Positions 31,000 to 40,256 of a DNA stretch of 64,000 bases are shown here, piece by piece. Position 1 is the first letter of the stretch, and every line of letters begins with the position of its first letter. The stretch is from the NCBI GenBank assembly GCA_945904955.1, contig CAMDPO010000003.1, forward strand, positions 1 through 64,000, given 5' to 3'. Both the position numbers and the translations under genes were made by a program. The stretch comes from Rhizobium sp. Q54. Lineage in GTDB: Bacteria > Pseudomonadota > Alphaproteobacteria > UBA2966 > CAIVPW01. The notes below the pieces were generated by a model. That model saw only the letters and a list, made by a program, of their open reading frames with translations. It had not been told where the DNA came from and did not search any database.

Positions 31000-32043
31000 A
31001 TGGTCCGCCGCGAAGGGGGACGGCTTTCGGCACGCGAGGTGTGCACCTTCGTGCGCGAGTTCTATTCCCTCGACGCCGCCGCGGCCGAGCCGGTCGCGCG
31101 CGCCACCAACGAAGTGTGGCAGGTGCGCGGCATCTTCGGCGCCTTCGCCTTCAAGCGATTTCCCCTCTCCGCGCGCCGCGCGGCGCTGCGCGAGCCGGGA
31201 CTGACAGCCCACCTGCGCAGCATGGGCATCCCGACGGCGATCTTCACCACCGCCAACGACGGCAGCTTCGTCATCGACGCGCAGGGACAGCCTGCGCACC
31301 TGCAGACGTACGTGGACGGCGTCACCGTGAAGCAGAACCGCGCACCACCGTGGCTGCTGGTGGCGTCGGCGGAGATGCTCGGGCGCATCTGCACGGCACT
31401 CGCCGGCGTGCGCGGCCTGCCCGACGGGTTTCCCGCCACGTGGTTTGCGCTCGACGTTCGGCGCAAGACGCTGGAGTACGACGCGCTGATCATCGCCGCA
31501 TCGCGCAACCGGCGCCTGACGGCGGCGCAGCGGCGCGAGGTCACCGACGACCTCGTGTTCAAGCGCTCGGCGGTGGCCGAGATCGCCACCATCAAGCTGG
31601 CGGCGCGCATGTTCACGCGCGGCGCCACCCACGGCGACTACTCGGTGCGCCAGGTCCTGCTCAACGGCCAGCAGATCGCCGCGGTGGTGGACTGGAGCAG
31701 CGCCTGCCGCCAGCCATACATGTGGGACGTGCTGCGCTCCTACAGCTACGCCGATCCGGCATGCGCCGACGGCCACCTCGACATCGAGGGGGCGCGCCGC
31801 TACGTCGGCGCGTTCATGAATTTCGTGTCGCTGACGCGGCGCGACCTGGCGGCGGGACCGGACCTCTACTACGCGCAGCTGCTGCGCAGCACCTACGGGT
31901 ACCGGCAGGTCCTGCTCGAGGGGAGCACGTCGGCCGAGTTGCTGCGCTTCGCCCACTGGCGCACGCGCCTGTGCCGGTGGATGCAAAAGAATCGTGCGGA
32001 GGTGTCGGAAGCCTTGCGCGAGTTGGCGCCAGCGCGGACCTAG
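31000..32043 (+). CDS. Phosphotransferase family (APH/choline kinase-like fold)
   Basis: THGDYSVRQVLLNGQQIAAVVDWSSACRQPYMWDVLRSYSY catalytic HGD and metal-binding D-W motifs. Confidence 0.82.
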   Translation: MVRREGGRLSAREVCTFVREFYSLDAAAAEPVARATNEVWQVRGIFGAFAFKRFPLSARRAALREPGLTAHLRSMGIPTAIFTTANDGSFVIDAQGQPAHLQTYVDGVTVKQNRAPPWLLVASAEMLGRICTALAGVRGLPDGFPATWFALDVRRKTLEYDALIIAASRNRRLTAAQRREVTDDLVFKRSAVAEIATIKLAARMFTRGATHGDYSVRQVLLNGQQIAAVVDWSSACRQPYMWDVLRSYSYADPACADGHLDIEGARRYVGAFMNFVSLTRRDLAAGPDLYYAQLLRSTYGYRQVLLEGSTSAELLRFAHWRTRLCRWMQKNRAEVSEALRELAPART

Positions 32044-32050
32044 CGCCGGA

Positions 32051-32842
32051 CTAGACCGGCCGGTTCTGCACCAGGTGGCCGTAGGCGACCGAGACGACCG
32101 TCGACATGGCGATCAGGCTCAGCCAGGTGCCGAGCTCATCGGCGGCGACGATGGCAAAGCCAACACCCGTCGTTTGGAAGGTCGACATCGCCGGTAGCGC
32201 GAGGTCGAGAGCGACCGCGGGCAGGCTGGCGATCAGGATCGCGAATGCCAGGCGCCAATAGCAATTGCGCGTGAGCTTCCAAGCGGTGGCGACATCGACG
32301 CGCCGATCGCCCGCGGCAATCGCCGGAAGCATCAAGGTCAGCCGCAGCGAGGCGATCAGGACGGCCAGCGCCAGGAACATCGCCACCGCGCCCGGCCCGA
32401 GCGCCGCGGGCGTGCCGGCGGAGCCGCTGAGCCAGACGTAGCCAGCCCCTGCGAGCAAGGGTGCGAGCACAAGCAGTTGGATAGCGGCGAAGGTCGCAAA
32501 GAAGCGCACGTCGTGCGCGTCGGGAATCAGATCGCGCGGGCCCGAGGGGCGCCAATTGCCGTCGAGGAAGCGATACCAGCGGAGCAGAAAACCGCTCTGC
32601 CACACCATGGTGAGCGCGCCCAGCAAGAAGCCGTTGCGGAAGTCGCCCTCCGCTTCCGTCAGAGGACCGAGCACGTACCGGAAGGCAAGCGACAGGATCG
32701 CCCACGGCCAGATGATCGTGATCAACGGTCCGAAGTTGAGGCCGATCAGGGCGTAGGCGCTCCCCGCCATCTGCCAGGCGCTGGGCACGGGCGGCGCGGG
32801 CACGCCCGCTTGCGGGAGGTCGTTCACGTGCTGCGGCGCCAC
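32051..32842 (-). CDS. Hypothetical multi-pass membrane protein
   Basis: Several hydrophobic segments; long ORF overlapping the aminotransferase stop. Confidence 0.75.
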   Translation of the reverse strand: MAPQHVNDLPQAGVPAPPVPSAWQMAGSAYALIGLNFGPLITIIWPWAILSLAFRYVLGPLTEAEGDFRNGFLLGALTMVWQSGFLLRWYRFLDGNWRPSGPRDLIPDAHDVRFFATFAAIQLLVLAPLLAGAGYVWLSGSAGTPAALGPGAVAMFLALAVLIASLRLTLMLPAIAAGDRRVDVATAWKLTRNCYWRLAFAILIASLPAVALDLALPAMSTFQTTGVGFAIVAADELGTWLSLIAMSTVVSVAYGHLVQNRPV

Positions 32843-33975
32843 GCGGCGACGCGGCGAGCCGCCTCGAGCATCTGCTCCTCCGGGCCGGCGATGGCGAAGC
32901 GCAGGAAGCGATTGCCGCGCTGGGGATCGAAGTCGATGCCGGGCGTGGTGGCGACGCCGGTCTCAACCAGCATGCGTTCACAGAACGCGGCGCTGTCGTC
33001 GGTGAGGGCGCTGACGTCGGCGAAGAGGTAGAAGGCGCCGTCGGCGGGCGCCAGACGATCGAAGCCGGCGCGCGGCAGTGCCTCCAACAGATGCGCGCGG
33101 GTGCGCGCGTAGCCGGCGACCTTGGCGTCGAGGAACGCGCTGTCGTCGAAGGCGGCCTCGGCGGCGATCTGGGAGAGCGTCGGCGCGGAGATGTAGAGGT
33201 TCTGCGACAGGCGCTCGACGGCACTGAGGAGGTCGGCGGGCACCACCATCCACCCTACCCGCCAGCCGGTCATGGCGTAGTACTTGGAGAAGCTGTTGAC
33301 GACCAGCGCATCCGGCGAACAGCCAAGGGCGGTGGCGGCGCGGTCGCCGAACGTGATGCCGTGATAGACCTCGTCGGAGATGAGGCGCACGCCGTGGGCG
33401 GCGCACCAGGGCGCCGTCTCGGCGAGCGCGCTCGCATCCAGCATTGTGCCGGTCGGGTTGGCGGGGCTGGCAATCACCAGGCCGTCGAGGGGCAGCGCGG
33501 CGTCGAGCATCGCCAGCGTCAGCTGGAAGCGCGCCGCATGATCGGTGGGTATGCCGACCGCGGTCATGCCGAGCGATGAGAGGATGTTGCGGTAAGCGGG
33601 GTAGCCGGGCTCGGAGACGCCGATGCGCGCACCGTCGCCGAAGGCGGCGAGGAAGCCGAGCAGGAGGCCGGCCGACGAGCCCGTCGTGATGACGACTTGG
33701 GCCGGATCGACGTCGACGTCGTAGGTGTCGCGATAGTGGCGGGCGATGCGCGTGCGCAACGACGGCATGCCGTTGGCCTCGGTGTAGCCGAGCCGCGTGC
33801 CGCTCTTCAGCGCCTCGGCGGCGGCGGCGACGGCGCGGGGCGGCGGGCCGCCACCGGGCTCGCCGAGCTCCAGGTGGAGGACGTCGTGGCCCTCGGCCTG
33901 GCGGCGATTGGCCGCCTTCAGGACCTCCATCGCATAGAACGGCGCGATTCGGGCGCCGCGGGCCTGCGTTTGCAT
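32824..33975 (-). CDS. PLP-dependent aminotransferase class I/II
   Basis: LHLELGEPGGGPP...ASPANPTGTML...VNSFSKYYAMTGWRVGWMV. Confidence 0.93.
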   Translation of the reverse strand: MQTQARGARIAPFYAMEVLKAANRRQAEGHDVLHLELGEPGGGPPPRAVAAAAEALKSGTRLGYTEANGMPSLRTRIARHYRDTYDVDVDPAQVVITTGSSAGLLLGFLAAFGDGARIGVSEPGYPAYRNILSSLGMTAVGIPTDHAARFQLTLAMLDAALPLDGLVIASPANPTGTMLDASALAETAPWCAAHGVRLISDEVYHGITFGDRAATALGCSPDALVVNSFSKYYAMTGWRVGWMVVPADLLSAVERLSQNLYISAPTLSQIAAEAAFDDSAFLDAKVAGYARTRAHLLEALPRAGFDRLAPADGAFYLFADVSALTDDSAAFCERMLVETGVATTPGIDFDPQRGNRFLRFAIAGPEEQMLEAARRVAAWRRST

Positions 33976-34020
33976 ACCCGGTCTAGCCCGGATTTCTTGC
34001 CTTACACGCGGTTTCATACA

Positions 34021-35424
34021 ATGGTGTCAACGCGCTTGGGGGAGACGCCCGTCTCGGGGGAGAACGGGCCGGCCGGACGGGAGACGCCGTTGCTGCATCG
34101 CCTTCGCAAAACCTTTGTTGCGCCACTACTCATCGCGTCGCTGATCGTGCCCAACGTCGCATTCGGCGCGGAGCAGTCGCTCATCCGCGACGCCGAGATC
34201 GAACATATCAGCCGCACTCTGGCCACGCCAATTTTCGCGGCTGCCGGTCTCGATCCTGCGGCGGTGGAAATCCACCTGGTCGCCGACGACCGCATCAACG
34301 CCTTCGTCGCCGGCGGACAACGCGTGTTCCTCAACACTGGACTGCTGCTCGCCGTGCGCGATCCGCTCGAGATCGCCGGCGTCATCGCGCATGAGACGGG
34401 ACACATCTCCGGCGGGCATCTGGCGCGCACGCAGCAGGCGCTGCAAGCGGCGACGACCCAGTCGATCCTCGCGTTCCTGCTCGGCGCGGCGGCGATGGTG
34501 GGTGGCGGCGGTGCCGATGCAGGCGCCGCGGTGATGCTGGGCGGGCGCGAGATGACCGAGCGTACGCTGCTGCGCTACACGCGCTCCCAAGAGTCGGCGG
34601 CCGACCAGGCGGCACTGACGCTGCTCGTCAAAGCGGGATATTCGCCGCGCGGCTTGATCTCGTTCATGGAGCTGATGGGCCAGCAGGAAGGCCTGCTGGA
34701 AGCGCGCCAGGACCCCTATGTGCGATCGCACCCGATGTTCCCGGATCGCGCCAGCGCGCTGCGCGAGCGCGCCGGCACCGCCGAGGGGCGGCCGCTGCCG
34801 GCGGAGATCGTCAACGGCTTCCCGCGCATGCAGGCGAAGATACTCGGCTTCACCCAGCCGCTTGGCGCGGTGCTGCGCAAATACCCCCTTACCGATACCA
34901 GCGTGCCGGCGCGCTACGCGCGCGCCATTGCCAGTCATCGCCTCGGCCGCCTCGACGAGGCGCTGCGCGAGATGGACGCGGTGATCGCGCTCGACGACAA
35001 GGACGTCTACGCGCTCGAGTTGCGCGGGCAGATTCTGCTGGAGCATGGACGCGTCATCGACGCGGTCGACCTCTATGGGCGTGCCACGGCGCTGGCACCG
35101 AGCCAGCCGCTCATCCGCATCGGCTACGCCACCGCGCTCATCGCCACGAACGACGCGGCGCGCGTACCGGCGGCCATCGACGCCTTGCGCACCGCCCTCG
35201 ACCAGGAGCGCAGCAACGGCGACGCGTGGCGCCTGCTCGCCGAGGCATTTGCACGCGCCGGCGACATCGGCCAGGCTTCCTTGGCGAGCGCCGAGCAGCA
35301 CATGCTGGCCGGCAATGCTAAGGAAGCGCAGCGCTTCGCCGAGCAGGCGCTGCGGCGCCTCGACTCCGGCTCGCCGGCGTGGCTGCGCGCCCAGGACATC
35401 AAGCGCTCCGCGGAGAACGGCTAG
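34021..35424 (+). CDS. M48 metalloprotease with TPR repeats (BepA-like)
   Basis: GVIAHETGHISGGHLAR (HExxH), signal peptide, C-terminal TPR-like repeats. Confidence 0.92.
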   Translation: MVSTRLGETPVSGENGPAGRETPLLHRLRKTFVAPLLIASLIVPNVAFGAEQSLIRDAEIEHISRTLATPIFAAAGLDPAAVEIHLVADDRINAFVAGGQRVFLNTGLLLAVRDPLEIAGVIAHETGHISGGHLARTQQALQAATTQSILAFLLGAAAMVGGGGADAGAAVMLGGREMTERTLLRYTRSQESAADQAALTLLVKAGYSPRGLISFMELMGQQEGLLEARQDPYVRSHPMFPDRASALRERAGTAEGRPLPAEIVNGFPRMQAKILGFTQPLGAVLRKYPLTDTSVPARYARAIASHRLGRLDEALREMDAVIALDDKDVYALELRGQILLEHGRVIDAVDLYGRATALAPSQPLIRIGYATALIATNDAARVPAAIDALRTALDQERSNGDAWRLLAEAFARAGDIGQASLASAEQHMLAGNAKEAQRFAEQALRRLDSGSPAWLRAQDIKRSAENG

Positions 35425-35430
35425 GCACGC

Positions 35431-36195
35431 ATGGGCCGGGGAACACGCATCGCGGTCGCGGGGGCTCTCGCCATCCAGATCGCCATCGTGGTCGGGGTCA
35501 TCGCGTTCGCACCGGCGTTGCTTGACTACGGCATCCGCACCTACCTCGACGCGCACCCCGAAGTGGTGGTCCAGGCGCTCGACCGGTACGAGCAGCAGCA
35601 GGCCGGCAATGCCGACCAGCGCCGCCGCGAGCTGATTGCCCAGCGCGAGCGGGAGATCCGCTTCGATCCGCGCTCGCCCGTGCTCGGTAATCCGACCGGC
35701 GACGTCACCGTCGTCGAGTTCTTCGACTACCGGTGCCCGTACTGCCGGCAGCTGCATCCGCAGATCGCACCCCTGCTCGCGGCGGAGCCGAACGTGCGCC
35801 TGGTGTTGAAGGAGCTGCCGCTGCTCGGGCCGGATTCGACCCTGGCGGCTCGCGCGTCGATGGCGGCGTGGCTGCGCGCGCCGACGCGCTTTGCGCCGTT
35901 CCACGAAACATTGATGCGCTTCAATGGCCGCCTCGATGAGGCGACGGTGGAGCGCCTTGCCAATGAGAACGGCATCAACGGCGGCGACCTCATGCTCGAG
36001 ATGATGGACCCGCGCATCGACCGGGCCCTGGCGGACATACGCGCCCTGGCGGCGGCGATCGGCGTCACGGGCACGCCGGGCCTGGTGATCGGCGACGCCG
36101 TCGTGCCCGGATACATCGACGCGGCAGAGATTCGGCGCCTGATCGCCGAGGCGCGGCGCTCATGCATCTCGTGTCGGGAGCGGCCGGCGGGCTAA
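35431..36195 (+). CDS. DsbA-family thiol:disulfide oxidoreductase
   Basis: VTVVEFFDYRCPYCRQLHPQI CxxC; GVTGTPGLVIGDAVVPGYID. Confidence 0.92.
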   Translation: MGRGTRIAVAGALAIQIAIVVGVIAFAPALLDYGIRTYLDAHPEVVVQALDRYEQQQAGNADQRRRELIAQREREIRFDPRSPVLGNPTGDVTVVEFFDYRCPYCRQLHPQIAPLLAAEPNVRLVLKELPLLGPDSTLAARASMAAWLRAPTRFAPFHETLMRFNGRLDEATVERLANENGINGGDLMLEMMDPRIDRALADIRALAAAIGVTGTPGLVIGDAVVPGYIDAAEIRRLIAEARRSCISCRERPAG

Positions 36196-36199
36196 CGGT

Positions 36200-37894
36200 C
36201 TAGCCGGCAGCGCGCGGAAGGGCCGCCTCGATCGAAGGCGCCAGGATCGCCGCGGGCGGTCCGACCCCATTTGCGAGCAGCACGCGCTGCACATCGGTCG
36301 ACGCGCCGGTGACGATCAGTTGGGCGCCGTTGCGGGTCAAGCGGGCCGCCGTTTGCGCGATGGTGCGGGCCGCCGAGGAGTCGAGGAACGGCACCGCGGT
36401 GAAATCCAGGATCAGGGTCTTGGGACGCTCGGCCAGACGATCGAGGGCAGCGCCGATCGCCGCGGCCGCGCCAAAGAAGAAAGCCCCGCTGACGCGCACC
36501 ACCAGCACATCGCGGCGCGCCGCGGCGGCGCCATCGTACGGCTGACCGCCGGCGCCGTCGGCTTGGTCGTCTGCAACCAGGGGCTTCGCTTCGACGCTGA
36601 TCGACTGCGCCATGCGATGCAGGAACAACAGGGTGCCGAGCGCGAATCCGACGAAGATGCCGGTGGCAAGATCGCGAAAGATCGTCAGCCCGAACGTCGC
36701 CATCAGAACGACGGCGTCCCCGCGCGAGGCGCGCAGTAGGCCGGCGAACGCATGCCGCTCGGCCATCGTCCACGCCACCATCGCCAAAACGCCGGCCAGC
36801 GCCGCGAGCGGAATATGCGACGCCAGCGGGGCGGCGACGAGCAAGAACACCAGCAAGAATAGGGAGTGCAACATACCGGCGACCGGCCCGCGCGCGCCGG
36901 CGCGGACGTTGGTAGCGGTGCGCGCGATGGTGCCGGTGACCGGCAAGGCGCCGAACGCGGCCGACGCCAGGTTGGCGACGCCTTGGGCGACGAGCTCGCT
37001 GTTGGAACGGTGGCGGCGTCCCGTCATGCCGTCGGCGACGACGGCAGACAGCAGAGACTCGATGGCGCCGAGCAGCGCAAAGGCGACGGCGTCGGGCAGC
37101 ACCTCTCGGGCCAGGTCGAGCGAGAAGACGGGAAGCTGCGGCACGGGCACGCCGGCAGGAATGCTGCCGAAGCGCGTGCCGATGGTCTCGACCGGTAGCG
37201 CCACCAGTGAAGTGGCGACGGCAGCCGCCGCGACGGCGATGAGCATCGCCGGCCATTGCGGACGCCAGCGTTTGATCGCGACGATCAGGGCGATGGTGGC
37301 CGCGGCGATCGCCACCGCGGCCAGGTTAATTGTGCCGGCGGAACCCGCCAGGGCGACGATCTTGGGGAGGAGCTCGCCGGGCTCCGGTTCCGTCAGACGC
37401 AGGCCGAGCAGGTCGCGAATCTGGCTGGCAAAGATGATGACGGCGATCCCCGCGGTGAACCCCACCGTGACCGGGTATGGGATGTACTTCACGTAGGTGC
37501 CGAGGCGCAGGAAGCCGGCGGCGATGAGCATGATGCCGGCCATCGTGGTGGCCAGCAGCAGGCCGTCGAGGCCATGGCGCTGCCCCGCGGCGGCCACCAG
37601 CACGATGAACGCACCGGCCGGCCCACCGACCTGGAAGCGGCTGCCGCCGAGCGCCGAGACCAGAAATCCACCGACGATGGCGGCAAGCAGCCCGCGCTCG
37701 GGCGTCGAGCCGGAGGCGATGGCGATCGCCATCGCGAGCGGCAATGCGACCACGGCCACGGTCAGCCCGGCGATCGCATCGGCGCGCAGTGCGGCACTTC
37801 CGTAGCCTTCGCGCAGCACCGTGACGAGCTTGGGAGTGAATAGCTCGCGGAACGTCGGGCCGGAGTCGCTCGGCCGTATCGATCGATTGCTCAT
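36200..37894 (-). CDS. SulP-family inorganic anion transporter with STAS domain
   Basis: RADAIAGLTVAVVALPLAMAIAIASG; C-terminal STAS TLILDFTAVPFLDSSAARTI. Confidence 0.93.
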   Translation of the reverse strand: MSNRSIRPSDSGPTFRELFTPKLVTVLREGYGSAALRADAIAGLTVAVVALPLAMAIAIASGSTPERGLLAAIVGGFLVSALGGSRFQVGGPAGAFIVLVAAAGQRHGLDGLLLATTMAGIMLIAAGFLRLGTYVKYIPYPVTVGFTAGIAVIIFASQIRDLLGLRLTEPEPGELLPKIVALAGSAGTINLAAVAIAAATIALIVAIKRWRPQWPAMLIAVAAAAVATSLVALPVETIGTRFGSIPAGVPVPQLPVFSLDLAREVLPDAVAFALLGAIESLLSAVVADGMTGRRHRSNSELVAQGVANLASAAFGALPVTGTIARTATNVRAGARGPVAGMLHSLFLLVFLLVAAPLASHIPLAALAGVLAMVAWTMAERHAFAGLLRASRGDAVVLMATFGLTIFRDLATGIFVGFALGTLLFLHRMAQSISVEAKPLVADDQADGAGGQPYDGAAAARRDVLVVRVSGAFFFGAAAAIGAALDRLAERPKTLILDFTAVPFLDSSAARTIAQTAARLTRNGAQLIVTGASTDVQRVLLANGVGPPAAILAPSIEAALPRAAG

Positions 37895-37967
37895 GGAAGG
37901 CGATCCTACACCAAGGCCGGCGCACAACACTGGTTCGCCGCAGGGTTCTGTGCTTCCATCGCGCTCG

Positions 37968-38669
37968 ATGGACACCTCCGCTGCCACCCGCGTCGGCACC
38001 CTGCGCGTCGAGAACCTCGGGCTGACCTATGCGTCGGCGAGCGCCGAGCGCTTCACAGTGCTCGACATCGAGCGCATGGAGATCGAGCCGGGCGCTGTGG
38101 TCGGCATCACCGGGCCATCGGGTTCGGGCAAGACGTCTCTTCTGTATGCGCTGACTGGCATCGAGAGGCCGGATCGCGGCGCCATCCGTTGGGGCGACGT
38201 GGACATCACCAAGCTCACCGAGCGCGGCCGCGACAAGTGGCGCCGGCAGAGTATCGGCTTCGTGTTCCAGGACTTTCATCTGATCCCCGGCATGACGCCG
38301 ATGATGAACGTGCTACTGCCGCGCACCTTCGACGGATTCTTCATCGGGCCGGCGATGCGGCGGCGGGCGCAGGAGCTGCTGGAGCTGGTCAAGGCACCGG
38401 CGTCGCGCACCTCGGTTGCCCTGCTGTCGCGCGGCGAGCAGCAGCGCGTCGGCATCGCCCGCGCCCTCCTCAACCGACCCGGCTTGATCGCGGCCGATGA
38501 GCCGACGGCCAGCCTGGACGCGGAATCCGGGCGCATCGTCATCGACCTGTTGCTGAGCCAGGCTGCAGCCACCGGGGCGACCCTGCTGATCGTGACCCAC
38601 GACCCTGCCCTACTGGCGCGCCTGAAGCGGGTGTATCATTTGCGCGGCGGCAGGCTACTCGCCACGTAG
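37968..38669 (+). CDS. ABC transporter ATP-binding protein (LolD/MacB-like), no permease adjacent
   Basis: GITGPSGSGKTSLLYALTG; LSRGEQQRVGIARALLNRPGLIAADEPTASLD. Confidence 0.9.
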   Translation: MDTSAATRVGTLRVENLGLTYASASAERFTVLDIERMEIEPGAVVGITGPSGSGKTSLLYALTGIERPDRGAIRWGDVDITKLTERGRDKWRRQSIGFVFQDFHLIPGMTPMMNVLLPRTFDGFFIGPAMRRRAQELLELVKAPASRTSVALLSRGEQQRVGIARALLNRPGLIAADEPTASLDAESGRIVIDLLLSQAAATGATLLIVTHDPALLARLKRVYHLRGGRLLAT

Positions 38670-38676
38670 GACATTC

Positions 38677-39156
38677 ATGCAGCCATCCATGCGCTGGGTC
38701 ATCGTTCCGGGTTTTGTCGCGGTCGCCGCGGTGGTGGCGGCGGTGCTGTGGCAGGGACGTCAGGCGTCGCTGGTGCCGACCGAGCTGGACGCGGCGATTG
38801 CCGCCGCGCCGGTGCGCCAGGTCGGCGCCGACGGCGGCCAGTGGTACGACTACCAGCAGGCCTACTTCACCGAGGACATGAAGGCCGGGCGCACGGTGCT
38901 GGTCGCGGTGCACGCCGACTGGTGCACCGATTGCCGCGCCCAGGGGCCGATCATCACGCGGCTGATGAAGGAGCCGGCGTACGAGGATGCGGTCGGCTAC
39001 GTCGTCGATTTCGACAGCGAGCGCGCGTTCCTCGCCGACCACAAGGTGCGCACCCAATCGACGCTCATCATCTTCAAGAACGGCGAAGAGGTCGGGCGCG
39101 CGGTGGCCATCACCCGTGAGAAAGACATCCGCGCCCTGTTCGAGAACGGCTTGTAG
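38677..39156 (+). CDS. Membrane-anchored thioredoxin-like protein (DsbD C-terminal-like)
   Basis: TVLVAVHADWCTDCRAQGPIITRLM; VDFDSERAFLADHKVRTQSTLIIFKNGEEV. Confidence 0.87.
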   Translation: MQPSMRWVIVPGFVAVAAVVAAVLWQGRQASLVPTELDAAIAAAPVRQVGADGGQWYDYQQAYFTEDMKAGRTVLVAVHADWCTDCRAQGPIITRLMKEPAYEDAVGYVVDFDSERAFLADHKVRTQSTLIIFKNGEEVGRAVAITREKDIRALFENGL

Positions 39157-39218
39157 CTCCGGGGAGGCTTCCCATCTCTGATCCTGGCGAGCCCACCCCT
39201 CCGCAATCGAGCGTCCCC

Positions 39219-39593
39219 GTGACCGAAGGCACCCGCGCGACCAACCGCCTCGGCGATGTCCTCGCCGACGACATCACCATGCCGATGGTGGTGTACGTGC
39301 TGTACCTGGTCGGCCTGGCGACCGGTGTCGCGGCGCTGATCGGCGTGATCCTGGCGTACGCCAATCGCGACAAGACGGCGGGGACGTGGCTCGACTCCCA
39401 CTACGCCTTTCAGATTCGCACGTTCTGGATCGGGTTCCTGATCCTGTGCGTCGCGATGGTGACGTTCCTGATCGGCATCGGCGTGCTGATCCTGCTCGCC
39501 TTCTGGATCTGGGTGGCGGTGCGCACGATCATGGGCTTCAGTCGCCTGTCGAGGCGCGAGCCGATCGCCGATCCCGGCACCTGGCTCTGGTAG
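39219..39593 (+). CDS. DUF4870-like membrane protein
   Basis: YLVGLATGVAALIGVILAYANRDKTAGTWLDSHYAFQIRTFWIGFL. Confidence 0.8.
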   Translation: MTEGTRATNRLGDVLADDITMPMVVYVLYLVGLATGVAALIGVILAYANRDKTAGTWLDSHYAFQIRTFWIGFLILCVAMVTFLIGIGVLILLAFWIWVAVRTIMGFSRLSRREPIADPGTWLW

Positions 39594-39658
39594 CAGTTCG
39601 TGATGCGCAGGCTTCACCCACGCATCCCGTTCGCACGTCGATGGATGGCCGGGTCAAG

Positions 39659-40224
39659 CCCACTGCTGTCCGGTTACGGGTGCAGTGGACGAGGTGCATG
39701 GCTTGGATTCAACTGGGTTTGTCGAGAACTCAGGCGAATCGAAGCTCGGAGAGCCCAAGCCATGCGGTACCAATCTACGGTGTTCGGTCAGTTGCTAAAA
39801 GCGGTGCCGCGGGGCTGGTTCGATCGAACCGCGGACGTCCTTCGAGTTGGCCGCAAGAAGCGCGCGCTCAGCGAGTGGGGCCACGTCGTGACGATGGTTT
39901 GCGCGCAGCTTTCGGGCGCGCGTTCGCTGCGCGACCTGCAGCGCGTGCTGGAGCGCCATCCTGGAGTGCTCGCGCATCTTGGTTTCGCCGGCGCTGCGCG
40001 TTCTACGCTGGCCGATGCCAACGCGACTCGCCCAGCGGCGTTGTTCGAAGCGGTGGCGAGCAAGCTGTGTGCGCCGCTCGGCGGTAAGGCTGTCGGCAAG
40101 CAGGCACTGCGGCTGATCGACGCCACGCGCATCTATGCCGGCAAGCGCGTCGAAGCCTGGGCGAAGGGCGGCATCAAGTTGCACCTCGGCCTGGACCCTG
40201 AGCATCAGCCGGACAGCAGTGGGG
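39659..40224 (+). mobile_element. Small IS4-like element with terminal inverted repeats and internally deleted transposase
   Basis: TIR cccactgctgtccgg (39659-39673) vs ccggacagcagtggg (40209-40223); flanking CAAG repeat; truncated transposase ORF inside. Confidence 0.82.
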
Positions 40225-40256
40225 CAAGCCCGGCCATGACGCAACCAAGGACCTAG
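39763..40256 (+). pseudogene. Truncated IS4-family (DUF4372 N-terminal) transposase
   Basis: MRYQSTVFGQLLKAVPRGWFDRTADVLRVGRKKRALSEWGHVVTMVCAQLSGARSLRDLQRVLERHPGVLAHLGF...LIDATRIYAGKRVE; catalytic core absent. Confidence 0.85.
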
